From Cuspidothrix sp046080565 (GTDB lineage: Bacteria; Cyanobacteriota; Cyanobacteriia; Cyanobacteriales; Nostocaceae): DNA of 43,071 nt. The stretch covers positions 1 to 43,071 of the forward strand of contig JBJTUF010000258.1 in the NCBI GenBank assembly GCA_046080565.1. Reading direction: 5' to 3'. This document shows positions 24,907 through 34,790 of this stretch, in pieces; positions within the stretch are counted from its first letter, which is position 1, and every line of letters begins with the position of its first letter. The notes under the pieces are model-generated. The model was not told the DNA's origin and ran no database searches. It saw only the letters and a list, made by a program, of their open reading frames with translations. Both the position numbers and the translations under genes were made by a program.

Positions 24907-25635
24907 ATGGCAATTCCTTTACTTGAATACAAACCTACAACCCAAAACCAACGAGTTAGTAGTTTCGGTACAGCAGATACTAATGAAGACAGTCCTTATA
25001 TCTACCGAATTGAAAATGCCAATTCTCCTGGGGAAATTGAACAACTAATTTGGGCGGCCTATCGCCAAATCTTCAACGAACAGGAGATCCTCAAATTTAA
25101 TCGCCAAATTACCTTAGAAACCCAATTCAAAAATAGGTCAATGACGGTTAAAGACTTCATTCGTGGTTTGGTCAAATCAGAACGTTTTTATCAGCTAGTT
25201 GTGATACCAAATAATAACTATCGGTTGGTAGAAATTTGTCTGAAAAGGATTTTAGGTCGTTCTCCCTACAATGAAGAGGAAAAAATTGCCTGGTCAATTC
25301 AAATTGCTACTTTGGGTTGGAGCAAATTTGTGGATGTTCTGATTGATAGTCAAGAGTATAACCAAAATTTTGGTGATTACACCGTACCCTATCAACGCAA
25401 GCGAATGACCACAGACCGACCTGTTAGCTTTACAACCCGCTATGGTACTGATTATCGTGATCGGGCAGGTATTGTCCAAAAAAATCGGTATATTACTTCA
25501 TGGCGGGGGTTATTTTCCCCAAATTCAGGACAAAATGTTGATTGGGGTGCATTGTCTGCTGTATTACTGGTAATAACCGCAGGGATCACCTTCTTATTAA
25601 TTCTCAATTGGTTAGGGATGAATCCTATCTACTAA
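24907..25635 (+). CDS. cpcL: Membrane-anchored rod linker CpcL (CpcG3)
   Basis: This 242-residue CpcG paralogue begins AIPLLEYKPTTQNQRVSSFG, has the linker domain (QLIWAAYRQIFNEQEILKF, MTVKDFIRGLVKSE, LVEICLKRILGRSPYNEEEK, FGDYTVPYQRKR) and ends in a hydrophobic helix at about 214-236 (GALSAVLLVITAGITFLLIL). In Anabaena the third CpcG (CpcG3/CpcL) has the same feature and forms core-less rods bound to the thylakoid and PSI. The frame is open from 24874. The ATG at 24907 is chosen because it aligns with the starts of the other three copies. Confidence 0.93.
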   Translation: MAIPLLEYKPTTQNQRVSSFGTADTNEDSPYIYRIENANSPGEIEQLIWAAYRQIFNEQEILKFNRQITLETQFKNRSMTVKDFIRGLVKSERFYQLVVIPNNNYRLVEICLKRILGRSPYNEEEKIAWSIQIATLGWSKFVDVLIDSQEYNQNFGDYTVPYQRKRMTTDRPVSFTTRYGTDYRDRAGIVQKNRYITSWRGLFSPNSGQNVDWGALSAVLLVITAGITFLLILNWLGMNPIY

Positions 25636-25687
25636 CCTGTTGGGGAGAAAATAAGAGCAAAAGGAAACAGGGAATAACCTACTTTCT

Positions 25688-25786
25688 CCATTTTCTGTAG
25701 GTTGGGTTAAGCGACAGCGCAACCCAACGTTTATGTTAGGTTTCATGATATTACTTCGCAATGCTCACGCGAACAACCCAACCTAC
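25688..25786. mobile_element. MITE-like GGTTGGGTT repeat, copy 1
   Basis: A 99-bp element with inverted ends, GTAGGTTGGGTT (from 25697) and AACCCAACCTAC (to 25786), and an internal GGTTGGGTTAAGCGACAGCG-CAACCCAAC hairpin. It shares CCATTTTCTGTAGGTTGGGT and the downstream AAGCGACAGCG...AACCCAACG block with 34791-34864. It has no coding capacity and lies between cpcL and cpcG4 within the operon. Confidence 0.7.
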
Positions 25787-25875
25787 AAATCAAAGCTTTT
25801 TTGGGAATGATAAATATTCCCTGTTCCCTCATTCATTATCTTTGTTTAATTTGATCATAAAAGGAGAAAATTAAT

Positions 25876-26637
25876 ATGGCATTGCCATTACTTCAATACA
25901 GTCCAAGTAGTCAAAATCATCGGGTAAGCAGCTTTGGCGTTGCTGACCAAAATGAAGATACACCTTATGTATATCGTTTAGAAGATGTTAGTTCTTACAC
26001 TGACATGACAAACATCATTTGGGCATCTTATCGCCAAGTTTTCAGTGAACATGAAATTCTCAAGTTTAACCGTCAAGTTACTTTAGAATCTCAACTTAAA
26101 AATGGTTCTTTATCCGTTCGTGATTTTATTCGCGGTTTGGCTAAATCAGAAGCTTTCTATCGTTTAGTTGTCTCCGTTAATAACAACTACCGTTTAGTAG
26201 ATATCACCCTCAAACGCTTATTGGGTCGTTGCGCTTACAATAAAAAAGAAGAAATTGCATGGTCAATTGTTATTTGTAACAAAGGCTATGGCGGTTTTGT
26301 TGATGCTTTATTAGACAGCACGGAATACACCGAAAATTTTGGTGAAAATACTGTTCCTTACCAACGTAAGCGTTTAGTAGATCGTCCCTTTAACTTGGTA
26401 ACACCTCGTTACGGCGCAGACTTCCAAGAAACCGCCGGTACAGTCAAAACCGATTGGCAGTTTACCTTACAGAACTTCTACAGTCGTAAAGCCAAAGAAA
26501 AGCGGATGGCAGAAGGAGATCCTGGTAAGTTTGCAGATATGGCTGCGGCAGTTGGTGGTAAAGGTAACTATGCTCAAAAGCTTTCCTCCTTTGACATTGA
26601 TTACCTCAATGCTGTTCCTTACCGTGGCAGACGCTAA
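25876..26637 (+). CDS. cpcG4: Phycobilisome rod-core linker CpcG (copy 4)
   Basis: A 253-residue rod-core linker, ALPLLQYSPSSQNHRVSSFG at the N-terminus, with the linker domain (NIIWASYRQVFSEHEILKF, LSVRDFIRGLAKSEAFY, LVDITLKRLLGRCAYNKKEE, NFGENTVPYQRKRLVDRPFN). The soluble tail contains RKAKEKRMAEGDPGKFADMA. It has no membrane segment. A ribosome site AAGGAG lies about 10 bases before the ATG. It is the last gene of the operon and is followed by a hairpin terminator. In size and position it corresponds to CpcG4 of Anabaena. Confidence 0.95.
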   Translation: MALPLLQYSPSSQNHRVSSFGVADQNEDTPYVYRLEDVSSYTDMTNIIWASYRQVFSEHEILKFNRQVTLESQLKNGSLSVRDFIRGLAKSEAFYRLVVSVNNNYRLVDITLKRLLGRCAYNKKEEIAWSIVICNKGYGGFVDALLDSTEYTENFGENTVPYQRKRLVDRPFNLVTPRYGADFQETAGTVKTDWQFTLQNFYSRKAKEKRMAEGDPGKFADMAAAVGGKGNYAQKLSSFDIDYLNAVPYRGRR

Positions 26638-26659
26638 TCATTAGAAAATATCGAGTTTT

Positions 26660-26703
26660 TAGGGTGTGTTAGAAAGATAATTCTTGACACACCCTAATTT
26701 TAT
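26660..26703 (+). terminator. Terminator of the phycocyanin operon
   Basis: TAGGGTGTGTTA pairs with TGACACACCCTA over an 11-15-base loop and is followed by ATTTTATT. It lies 22 bases beyond the cpcG4 stop and separates the operon from the histidine kinase gene. Confidence 0.75.
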
Positions 26704-26729
26704 TGGTTATTGTATAATTTTGCTGTAAA

Positions 26730-29344
26730 ATGCTATTACATGAATTTTATCAGCATTTATTATACTGTGTAGATTCTAAATTAGCACAAGTTATTAATAT
26801 CAATGCTGAACTTGAAGCTAAGGTAGCACAACAAGCTCAGAAATTAGGAATTCTTCACCAGCGCTTACAAGAAGCTGAACAACAAGTCAAATTTCAAGCT
26901 CAGTTATTAGCACAAGTTAATGACGCTGTAGTGGCGATTGATCTCAACTACAGAATTATTCATTGGAATAGTGCGGCTGAAAAACAGTATGGCATCCCAT
27001 CTACAGTAGCACTAGGTAAATTAATCAACGAATGTTATGAATATCTTTGGATAGAATCAACAGATGAAATAAATGCTTTTGCAGCTTTAGAGACTGTAGG
27101 TTATTGGCAAGGGGAAAATATTCATCGCAAGTTGAATGGAGAAGAGATATTTGTTGAATCATCAGTGACAATTCTCAAAGACAAAAACAGTAATCACATG
27201 GGATTATTGAGTGTGATTAGAGATATTACTCAACATAGAAAGGCAGAATTAGCTTTGCAACAACAATTACAAAAAATGTTGTTACTCAAGCAAATAACTG
27301 ATCAAATTCGCCAAAATTTGAGAACAGAGGATATTTTTGATGCTGCGGCTGTGGCAATTGGCCAAGCATTTGCAATTAATCGTTGTCTGATTCATACTTA
27401 TAATTCAGAACCAGAGTCTCATTTGATTTTAGTTGCAGAATACTTAAATGGCAATTACGAATCGGTGAAAGGAATACCAGTTCCTGTGAAAGATAATCCT
27501 TATGTAGCAGCAGTTTTAAATACAGATAAGGCAATTGCTACACCAGATATTAATGCTGAACCATTGCTGCAAAATGTTCTTTCTCTATGTCATCAAGTAC
27601 AAATACAGTCCTTACTACTGATTCAAACTTCTTATCAAGGTAAACCCAATGGTATTATCGGCTTACATTATTGTTGGAAAGAAGGAGATATAAAACCAAA
27701 AATTCGTGAATGGACATCGGAGGAAATTGAATTATTAGAAGCTGTAGCTGCTCAAGTTGGTATTGCGATCGCTCAAGCTACTTTCTTAGAAATAGAAACC
27801 TCTAGACGAGAAGAATTAATACTAAAAAATGCCGCTTTAGAGCAAGCAAAACAACAAGCAGAAACTGCTAACCAAGCTAAAAGTGAATTTTTAGCTAATA
27901 TGAGTCACGAAATTCGGACTCCAATGAATGCTATTCTCGGTTTTACGGATTTATTGCAATCAATGATGATTGAAGATCGCTCCCGTGCCTATCTTCAGAC
28001 TATTGCTGCTAGTGGAAGAACGTTACTGAGATTAATTAATGATATTTTGGATCTTTCTAAAATTGAAGCTGGCAAACTGGAATTATATTATGCTCCTGTA
28101 AATTTGCGATCGCTCATTTACGAGATTGTCAATATTTTTGAACCGATGGCAAATAAAAAAAAATAACTCTCATTTACCATATTAATACAAAAGTACCAAC
28201 AACTATTTGTATTGATGAAATTAGATTACGCCAAGTTCTATTTAATGTAGTTGGTAATGCTCTAAAATTTACTGAAAAAGGATATATAGAAATATCTATT
28301 TCTGCTCAGTCATATTTTATAGATAATCAAGAATATATCTGGTTAGAAATTACAGTTAAAGATTCAGGAATTGGCATTGATAAAAAAGAACAACAAAGTA
28401 TTTTTGCAGCTTTTGTTCAGAGTTATGGTAAAAGTAATCGTAAATATGGTGGTACAGGTTTAGGACTAGCAATCACACGGAATTTAATTAATATGATGGG
28501 TGGTATGGTAACAATTCAAAGTAAATTAGGTGAAGGTAGTATTTTTACTTTTATCTTTCCTCAAGTTGTCTCTGGTACTACCGTAAACTATAAAATAGTA
28601 TCTACTTCAGAGAATAATTTAAATCAATATGTGCCTAGCAAGATTTTAGTAGTAGACGACATAGAATCTAACCGAGAATTAATTAAAGGATATTTAGTAG
28701 AAACTCACCATACCCTAATATTTGCCGAGAATGGAGAGGAAGCAATTAGTTTAACTAAATTACATCATCCCGATCTGATATTACTTGACTTAAGAATGCC
28801 TAAAATGGATGGCAAAGAAGTATTAATCTGCCTAAAACAGGATGAAAATACCAAGAATATTCCTATAGTTATTCTTACTGCTGAATCACAAAAAGAAGAG
28901 CAAAGTGAACTTAAAAAATTATGTCAAGGATTTTTAGGTAAACCAGTTAGTTACCAACAATTCGTAGCTGAAATTAAAAACCATTTCAAATTAGCTGATC
29001 TAGTTAACCACACCAGAAATACACAATCTATTATTTCTAATATTCCCAATTCAACATTATTAATTTTTCCACAGGACTTAACAGATTTATTCAGCCAATT
29101 AGACGCAGAAGAAAAAGTATGGTTGACCTTAAAGCAAACTCTCAAAATTCGTGAACTCGAGCAGTTTGTAAAACGCTTAGAAAATTTAGCTACAAAACAT
29201 AATTGTCAAGAATTATTAGAACATGTTAAACATCTCCGAATCTATTTAAATACTTTTGATATCGAAAAAATCTCTCACATCATTAATGATTTTCCCTCTA
29301 TAAAACAAACTATCACTCAAAAATATACTTCTTCAGAAGCATGA
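26730..29344 (+). pseudogene. Hybrid histidine kinase (PAS-GAF-HisKA-HATPase-REC) with a frameshift at an A9 run
   Basis: The first frame (26730-28166, 478 residues) has a coiled-coil start, a PAS domain (about 55-175: VNDAVVAIDLNYRIIHWNSA), a GAF domain (about 195-345) and a HisKA domain with the phospho-acceptor His393 in MSHEIRTPMNAILGF. It ends at a TAA (28164-28166) right after nine A's (28155-28163). The continuation lies in another frame and, with one extra A, reads on through the HATPase N, G1 and G2 motifs (VVGNALKFTEKG, DSGIGI, GGTGLGLAI), a receiver domain (ILVVDDIESNREL; LLDLRMPKMDG) and on to 29344. Either the gene is inactive, the A run was misread, or slippage makes the full protein. 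It overlaps the next gene's end by 28 bases. Confidence 0.82.
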
Positions 29345-30285
29345 TCAGCAATGACTCGATTACGACCTTGACGTTTAGCTTTATAAAGTGCTTCATCAGC
29401 CCGTTGTAGTAGAATATCAATATTTGCATCACCTTTTTGGTAACTACCTACACCAATACTAACAGTTATAGATACTGATTTTTCCTGGACAGGAATAGTT
29501 ATTTTTTCAATATTTTCTCGAATTCTTTCTGCTGTAATTAATGCTGATTTGCGATTAGTTTCTGGTAATAAAGCTACAAATTCTTCTCCTCCAAATCTTC
29601 CTAATACATCTACACTGCGTAAATAATTGCTGACAATTTCTGTCATTTTAATCAGGACTTCATCTCCGATAGCGTGTCCATAGTTATCATTAATACCTTT
29701 GAAATGATCAATATCAATCATTAATACCGATAAAGGGCGATGATATCTGCGACAACGTTGAGTTTCCTGTTCAGCTAAATTTAACAGATAACGCCGATTC
29801 CATACACCTGTTAATGAATCTGTATTAGCTAATTTTTCTAAATTTTTGACTAATTCTTTTTGTTCTTCTAGCATTTTTTTCAATTCCTTTTGTGTATGTC
29901 TTAACTCTAAATGAGTTCTGACACGAGCTAAAAGTTCATACCTATTAAATGGCTTAATTATATAATCAACAGCACCTTTATCAAAAGCTTGTAAGATATG
30001 TTCTTGTTCATTACTAGCAGTGATAAAAATAATAGGAATATCTGATAGATTCAGATCGGCTTTTATTTTATCACATACTTCAAATCTATTCATACCTGGC
30101 ATCATTAAATCCAATAATATTAAATCTGGTCGTACTAATTTAATCCGTTCTAAAGCTTGTTTACCACTAGTAGCTAAGGTAATTTCATAGCTGGCTGATT
30201 CTAACGTTTCTGCCATCACTTGTAAATTCATCAGCATATCATCTACAATCAAAATTAAGCAGTTTTCAGGATTAAATAGTGACAT
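29317..30285 (-). CDS. Response-regulator diguanylate cyclase (REC-GGDEF)
   Basis: A 322-residue protein with an N-terminal receiver (about 8-125; VDDMLMN, phospho-Asp in DLILLDLMMPGM, Lys in IIKPF), a short coiled linker (130-160) and a GGDEF domain (about 160-315). The active site is GGEEF (in GRFGGEEFVALLPE), with DSLTGVWNRR at the start. RSVD five residues before GGEEF is an intact inhibitory site, suggesting c-di-GMP feedback. It should make c-di-GMP when phosphorylated. Its C-terminal 28 bases overlap the 3' end of the convergent histidine kinase; being convergent, the pair are not an operon. No other partner is obvious. Confidence 0.93.
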   Translation of the reverse strand: MSLFNPENCLILIVDDMLMNLQVMAETLESASYEITLATSGKQALERIKLVRPDLILLDLMMPGMNRFEVCDKIKADLNLSDIPIIFITASNEQEHILQAFDKGAVDYIIKPFNRYELLARVRTHLELRHTQKELKKMLEEQKELVKNLEKLANTDSLTGVWNRRYLLNLAEQETQRCRRYHRPLSVLMIDIDHFKGINDNYGHAIGDEVLIKMTEIVSNYLRSVDVLGRFGGEEFVALLPETNRKSALITAERIRENIEKITIPVQEKSVSITVSIGVGSYQKGDANIDILLQRADEALYKAKRQGRNRVIADHASEEVYF

Positions 30286-30510
30286 AATTTTTTACCTTCG
30301 ATTTATGTTTTGTTACTTATTGAAATACATCAATTGAATAATTTTTCCAATAATTATATTTGGATCTCAAAATTAAGAATCATTTCATTTATAGCTTTTC
30401 TGAGTTTCATTAGGTATAACCTAATTTATTTACTATTCTCTTGTCCCTATTACCCAAGACTAAAAAACTCTGTACCTCACGCTTCTTAACAAATACTATA
30501 TACAAATATA
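30286..30510. other. AT-rich intergenic region, no feature seen
   Basis: 225 bases between the diguanylate cyclase and rhomboid genes (both minus strand). It must contain the diguanylate cyclase promoter. No ORF, repeat or strong hairpin was recognised. Confidence 0.4.
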
Positions 30511-31212
30511 TTAAAGCTTTTCTCTGATTTTCATAAAAGCAATTCCGGTGACTAAAGCTGCGCATTGACCCCGATAATCAACATTATAAAAGCTATTTCC
30601 GTCGCCAAGATTTAAATTACCAATTCCATAAAATGATTGTTGGATAAACCACCAAAATAAGTAAAAAATTACTGGTATTTCCATAGGTATATATAAAATT
30701 AATAAGGTAATAACTGAATATATTTTTGCCTGGGGAAATTTGATAATATATGCACCTAAGATAGATGCAATAGCTCCATTTGCACCAATTATTGGCTCTG
30801 TTAAACCAGATGATAATATAATTTGGACTAAGCCAGAAAAAACACCAGCAGTTAAGTATAGTAATAGATATTGTCTATGTCCCAAAATAGATTCTACGGT
30901 TTTTCCAAATACCCATAAAAACAGCATATTACCTAAAATTTGGGCAAAACTACCATGAATAAACAGGGATATAGGAATAGCTAGGAAACGCCAAAATACA
31001 ATTATCCAAGCAGCAGAATTGTACAAAAAGGCGTTAGTAATTGCCAGATTAGTTTGAGCCGGAATTATCCCCCAATTATTAATTAAATAACCTAATTGAT
31101 CGCTCCAGCTTAAATTAATTTCCCAAATAAATATGGCTAGGTTAACTCCTATTAACCAATAATTAATGATGGGTTTTTGCCAACTGCGAATATTATCATT
31201 TATCGGAATCAT
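30511..31212 (-). CDS. Rhomboid-fold membrane protein lacking the catalytic dyad (pseudoprotease)
   Basis: The 233-residue protein has the six-helix layout of cyanobacterial rhomboid proteases. FIHGSFAQILGNMLFLWVFG (85-104) matches the HxxxxHxxxN loop, FWWFIQQSFYG is the usual helix before the C-terminal part, and IIGANGAIASILGAYI matches GASGAI. The active residues are replaced: Asn145 in GANGAI stands at the Ser position (Ser201 of E. coli GlpG), Gln216 in RGQCAALVTG at the His position (His254), and Gln91 replaces His150. Asn95 (oxyanion) and His86 remain. It is therefore likely a non-proteolytic rhomboid, perhaps a membrane-protein binding factor. Start is the ATG at 31212. It diverges from the kinase gene. 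Confidence 0.85.
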   Translation of the reverse strand: MIPINDNIRSWQKPIINYWLIGVNLAIFIWEINLSWSDQLGYLINNWGIIPAQTNLAITNAFLYNSAAWIIVFWRFLAIPISLFIHGSFAQILGNMLFLWVFGKTVESILGHRQYLLLYLTAGVFSGLVQIILSSGLTEPIIGANGAIASILGAYIIKFPQAKIYSVITLLILYIPMEIPVIFYLFWWFIQQSFYGIGNLNLGDGNSFYNVDYRGQCAALVTGIAFMKIREKL

Positions 31213-31338
31213 TTTTTATCTTATTTTCAGCCTTCTTATTTTGGATTGCGAGTTGCTAATCAACATTTTTTCGTATCTTCTCATTTTTGTGTGGCAAGAT
31301 TGTCATAATGTAACATAATAATTAAATGGGCTGATACA

Positions 31339-33413
31339 ATGCTAGGAAAGATTCTTGTAGGCAGATACCAAATCACTAACTACCTGGGAGGTGGAGGATT
31401 TGGAGAAACTTATGTTGCTAATGATACTCAGTTACCTGGTTCTCCTCAGTGTGTAGTCAAAAAACTCCAACCTCAGTCCACTGATCCTGCTACTTTAGAA
31501 ATAGCAAGAAGGCTATTTGATACGGAAGCGCAAGTTTTATACAAGTTAGGGAGTCATGATCGTATTCCTCAACTTTTAGCTTATTTTGAAGACAATACCG
31601 AATTTTATTTAGTTCAAGAACTTATCGTTGGGAATGATCTCAGTCAAGAATTAAAACCAGGTACAATCTTTAGTCAAGAGCAGGTAATTTCTTTATTGCA
31701 AGAAATTTAGAAATTTTGGACTTTGTACATCAGCAAAAGGTAATTCATCGTGATGTTAACCCTCGGAATATTCTGAGACGAGAACAAGATAGTAAGTTAA
31801 TTTTAATTGATTTTGGTGCAGTCAAACAAATTACTACTCAATTAGTAAATTCTACATATACTACTAAATCTACTGTTGCTATTGGCACACCTGGTTATAT
31901 GCCTGGAGAACAAGCGCAAGGAACACCAAAATTTAGTAGTGATATCTATGCTTTAGGAATTATTACTATTGGTGCTTTAACAGGTTTATCACCAGATCAA
32001 TTAGAAAAAGATCCAGAAACTAATGAAATTATTTGGCAAAATTACGCGACAGTATCGCCAGAATTTACTAAATTTTTAAATCGGATGATTTGTTATGATT
32101 TTCGTCAACGTTATGCTTCGGCTACAGTAGCATTAAAAGCTTTAGAAGAATTAAAGAAAAATACACCTGGAACAATAGTGATCGCTCCTAGTAATTTATC
32201 CATTCGACTAAAAAATAATCATATTAAGAAAGGAATATTCTGGAAATTAATTCTAGGGATATTAGTTTTAGGAATGGGTAGTTTTGGTACAATATTTATG
32301 ATCAATCGAATTAATAATAAAAATGCTATAGAATTATACAATCAGGGTAATACTTTGATTCAGTTACAACGCTATGAAGAAGCTTTAGCTGTTTATGAAA
32401 AAGCTGTAGAAATAAACTCTAATTATTATCAAGGTTGGTATGGACAAGGTAGGGCTTTATTTCAATTAAAAAAATATTCTGAAGCTTTAACTGCCTATGA
32501 GAAAGCTATCCAAATTCAACCTAATTATTTAGAGGCTTGGACTAATAGAGGTTTGGTTTTGGTAAGCCTTAAGCGTTATGCAGAAGCACTTGCAACTTTT
32601 GATAAAGCTTTACAACTCAAAAATGATGATCCTAAAGTTTGGCAAATTAAAGGAGATATTTTTGTAAAAATTAATCAATATAATAATGCGGCTAAATCTT
32701 ATGAACAAGCAGCTAATTTACAAACAGAAAATCCTGAATTATGGTACAAAAAAGGATCGGCATTACAAAACATGAAACAATATGAAGAAGCAATTACAGC
32801 CTATAAAAAAACCGTAGAATTAAAACCAGATCATGAATTAGCTTGGTATAGTTTAGGTAATTGTTATGTGAACTTAAATCAGTATGAATATGCCCTACAA
32901 GCTTATGATCAAGCTGTGCAATATAATCAGAATAACTCTGTTGCCTGGCTATCAAGAAGTAATGTCTTAATGACTTTACGCAGATATCCAGAAGCAATTG
33001 ATTCTTTTAGTCAAGTAATTAAACATAATCCCCAACAATATCAAGCTTGGTATAATAGAGGTTGGGCATTACATCAAGTTAAACGCTATCCAGAAGCAAT
33101 AGAGTCTTATAATAAGGCCTTAGCTTTGAAAGGCAATGATTATTTACTATGGTATAATTTAGGAAATACACAATATAATTTACAAAAATATCAAGAAGCG
33201 ATCGCTTCCTACAATAAAGCTATCCGCTATAAACCCAATCATTATGAAAGCTGGTATAGTAGAGGCAATGCCTTGTTAAATTTACAACAATACCTCCAGG
33301 CGATCGCTTCCTACGACAAAGCCATAGAATATAAACCTGACTACCAACAAGCCATAGAAGCCCGTACAAAAGCCCAAAATCAAAACAACCCCAAATTTCC
33401 CCCCAACTTCTGA
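31339..33413 (+). pseudogene. Ser/Thr protein kinase with TPR repeats, broken by a one-base frameshift
   Basis: The gene encodes an N-terminal eukaryotic-type kinase (LGGGGFGETYVA P-loop, Lys in CVVKKL, catalytic HRDVNPRNIL, DFGAVKQ, APE-like PGYMPGEQAQG), one membrane helix (GIFWKLILGILVLGMGSFGT) and about ten TPR repeats (for example NYLEAWTNRGLVLVSLKRY). The first frame stops at TAG 31708-31710 after EQVISLLQEI, and the second opens with LDFVHQQKVIHRD. Adding one T to the TTT at 31705-31707 restores EILEILDFVHQQ, the normal helix before the catalytic loop. So either one T was lost or the sequence has an error. If the loss is real, the kinase is cut in its C-lobe before the catalytic loop and would be inactive. 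Confidence 0.8.
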
Positions 33414-33533
33414 CTCTTTGCCTATTGCCTATTCCCTCTTGCCTTGACTTTACCAAAATCCAAATCAAATCTAAAATACAAATCACCAGTTATCTGAAAA
33501 AAATCTCAAGTCCTTTCAACTTGAGCCAAAATT

Positions 33534-34647
33534 ATGGACGTATTAGAACTAAAACGCGAAATCGAAACGTTGTCTAGCCGCCTGGGTAAAACCCAGGACT
33601 ATCTTTGACGTACCCGCACTCAAAGCCAAAATTCACGACTTAGAACAAATCTCAGCCCAAACAGAATTTTGGGACGACCAAACTCAGGCACAAACTACCC
33701 TACAAGAACTCAATGATCTAAAATCCCATTTAGATCAATATTACCAATGGCACACTAATTTAGACGATACCAGGGCAGTTCTTGAGTTATTGGAACTAGA
33801 AACCGATACAGCACTATTGCAAGAAGCGGAATTTACAATTACCAAACTCAATCATGACCTTGACCAATGGGAACTACAACAACTACTTTCTGGAACTTAT
33901 GACGATAAAGGCGCAGTTCTGACAATTAACGCCGGTGCTGGTGGTACAGACGCTCAAGACTGGGCATTTATGCTAATGCGGATGTACACCCGTTGGGCAG
34001 AAGATCATGGTTACAAAGTCACCCTTGCCGAAGAATCAGAAGGTGACGAAGCCGGCATCAAATCTGCCACCCTAGAAATTACCGGACGTTATGCCTATGG
34101 TTACTTGCGTTCGGAAACAGGTACTCACCGTTTAGTGAGAATTTCTCCCTTCAATGCCAACGGTAAAAGGCAAACCAGCTTTGCTGGAGTCGAAGTGATG
34201 CCGCAAATAGATAACACCGTTAAGTTAGACATTCCAGAGAAGGATTTAGAAATTACCACCACTCGTTCTGGAGGTAAAGGTGGACAAAACGTTAACAAAG
34301 TAGAAACCGCAGTTCGGATAGTTCATCTACCCACAGGTTTAGCAGTACGTTGTACAGAAGAACGTTCCCAACTGCAAAACAAAGAAAAAGCCCTGGCACG
34401 TCTTAAAGCCAAGCTATTAGTTATAGCCAAAGAACAACGCGCCCAAGAAATAGCCGAAATTCGTGGCGATATGGTCGAAGCTTCCTGGGGTAATCAAATC
34501 CGTAACTACGTATTTCACCCTTACCAAATGGTTAAAGACCTACGGACAAACGTAGAAACAACTGCTATTACCGATGTCATGAATGGTGAACTAGATATGT
34601 TTATTCAAGCCTATCTACGGCAAGAAAACCAGATAGTTGATGGGTAA
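33534..34647 (+). CDS. prfB: Peptide chain release factor 2 with programmed +1 frameshift
   Basis: RF2 reads UGA and UAA stops. Translation starts at the ATG at 33534 (MDVLELKREIETLSSRLGKT). After 24 codons it reaches an in-frame TGA at 33606-33608 in the conserved context TAT CTT TGA C, the classic autoregulatory slip site. A +1 shift gives ...TATCTT-GAC GTA CCC, and the rest encodes about 346 further residues, for about 370 in all. The RF2 anticodon-like tripeptide SPF (RISPFNANG) and the catalytic GGQ (SGGKGGQNVNKVE) are present. Low RF2 raises slipping, as established in other bacteria. The upstream AGGAC (33593-33597) may act as the stimulating internal Shine-Dalgarno-like element. Confidence 0.95.
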
Positions 34648-34790
34648 TGGGGATTGGGGATTGGGGAATTATAGCTGAAGGTAAGGTTTAACCTTGGTTT
34701 AAGCCACTCCCCAAAATTTTTTCCCAGAATATCGTAATGTCCTTGTCATTACATGATGCTAAGATAATGTTTATTAGTTGAATACTTTGT

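Noticed and set aside
33606..33608. prfB taken as a pseudogene because of the in-frame TGA
   Set aside because: The stop sits in the conserved CTT TGA C programmed-frameshift site.
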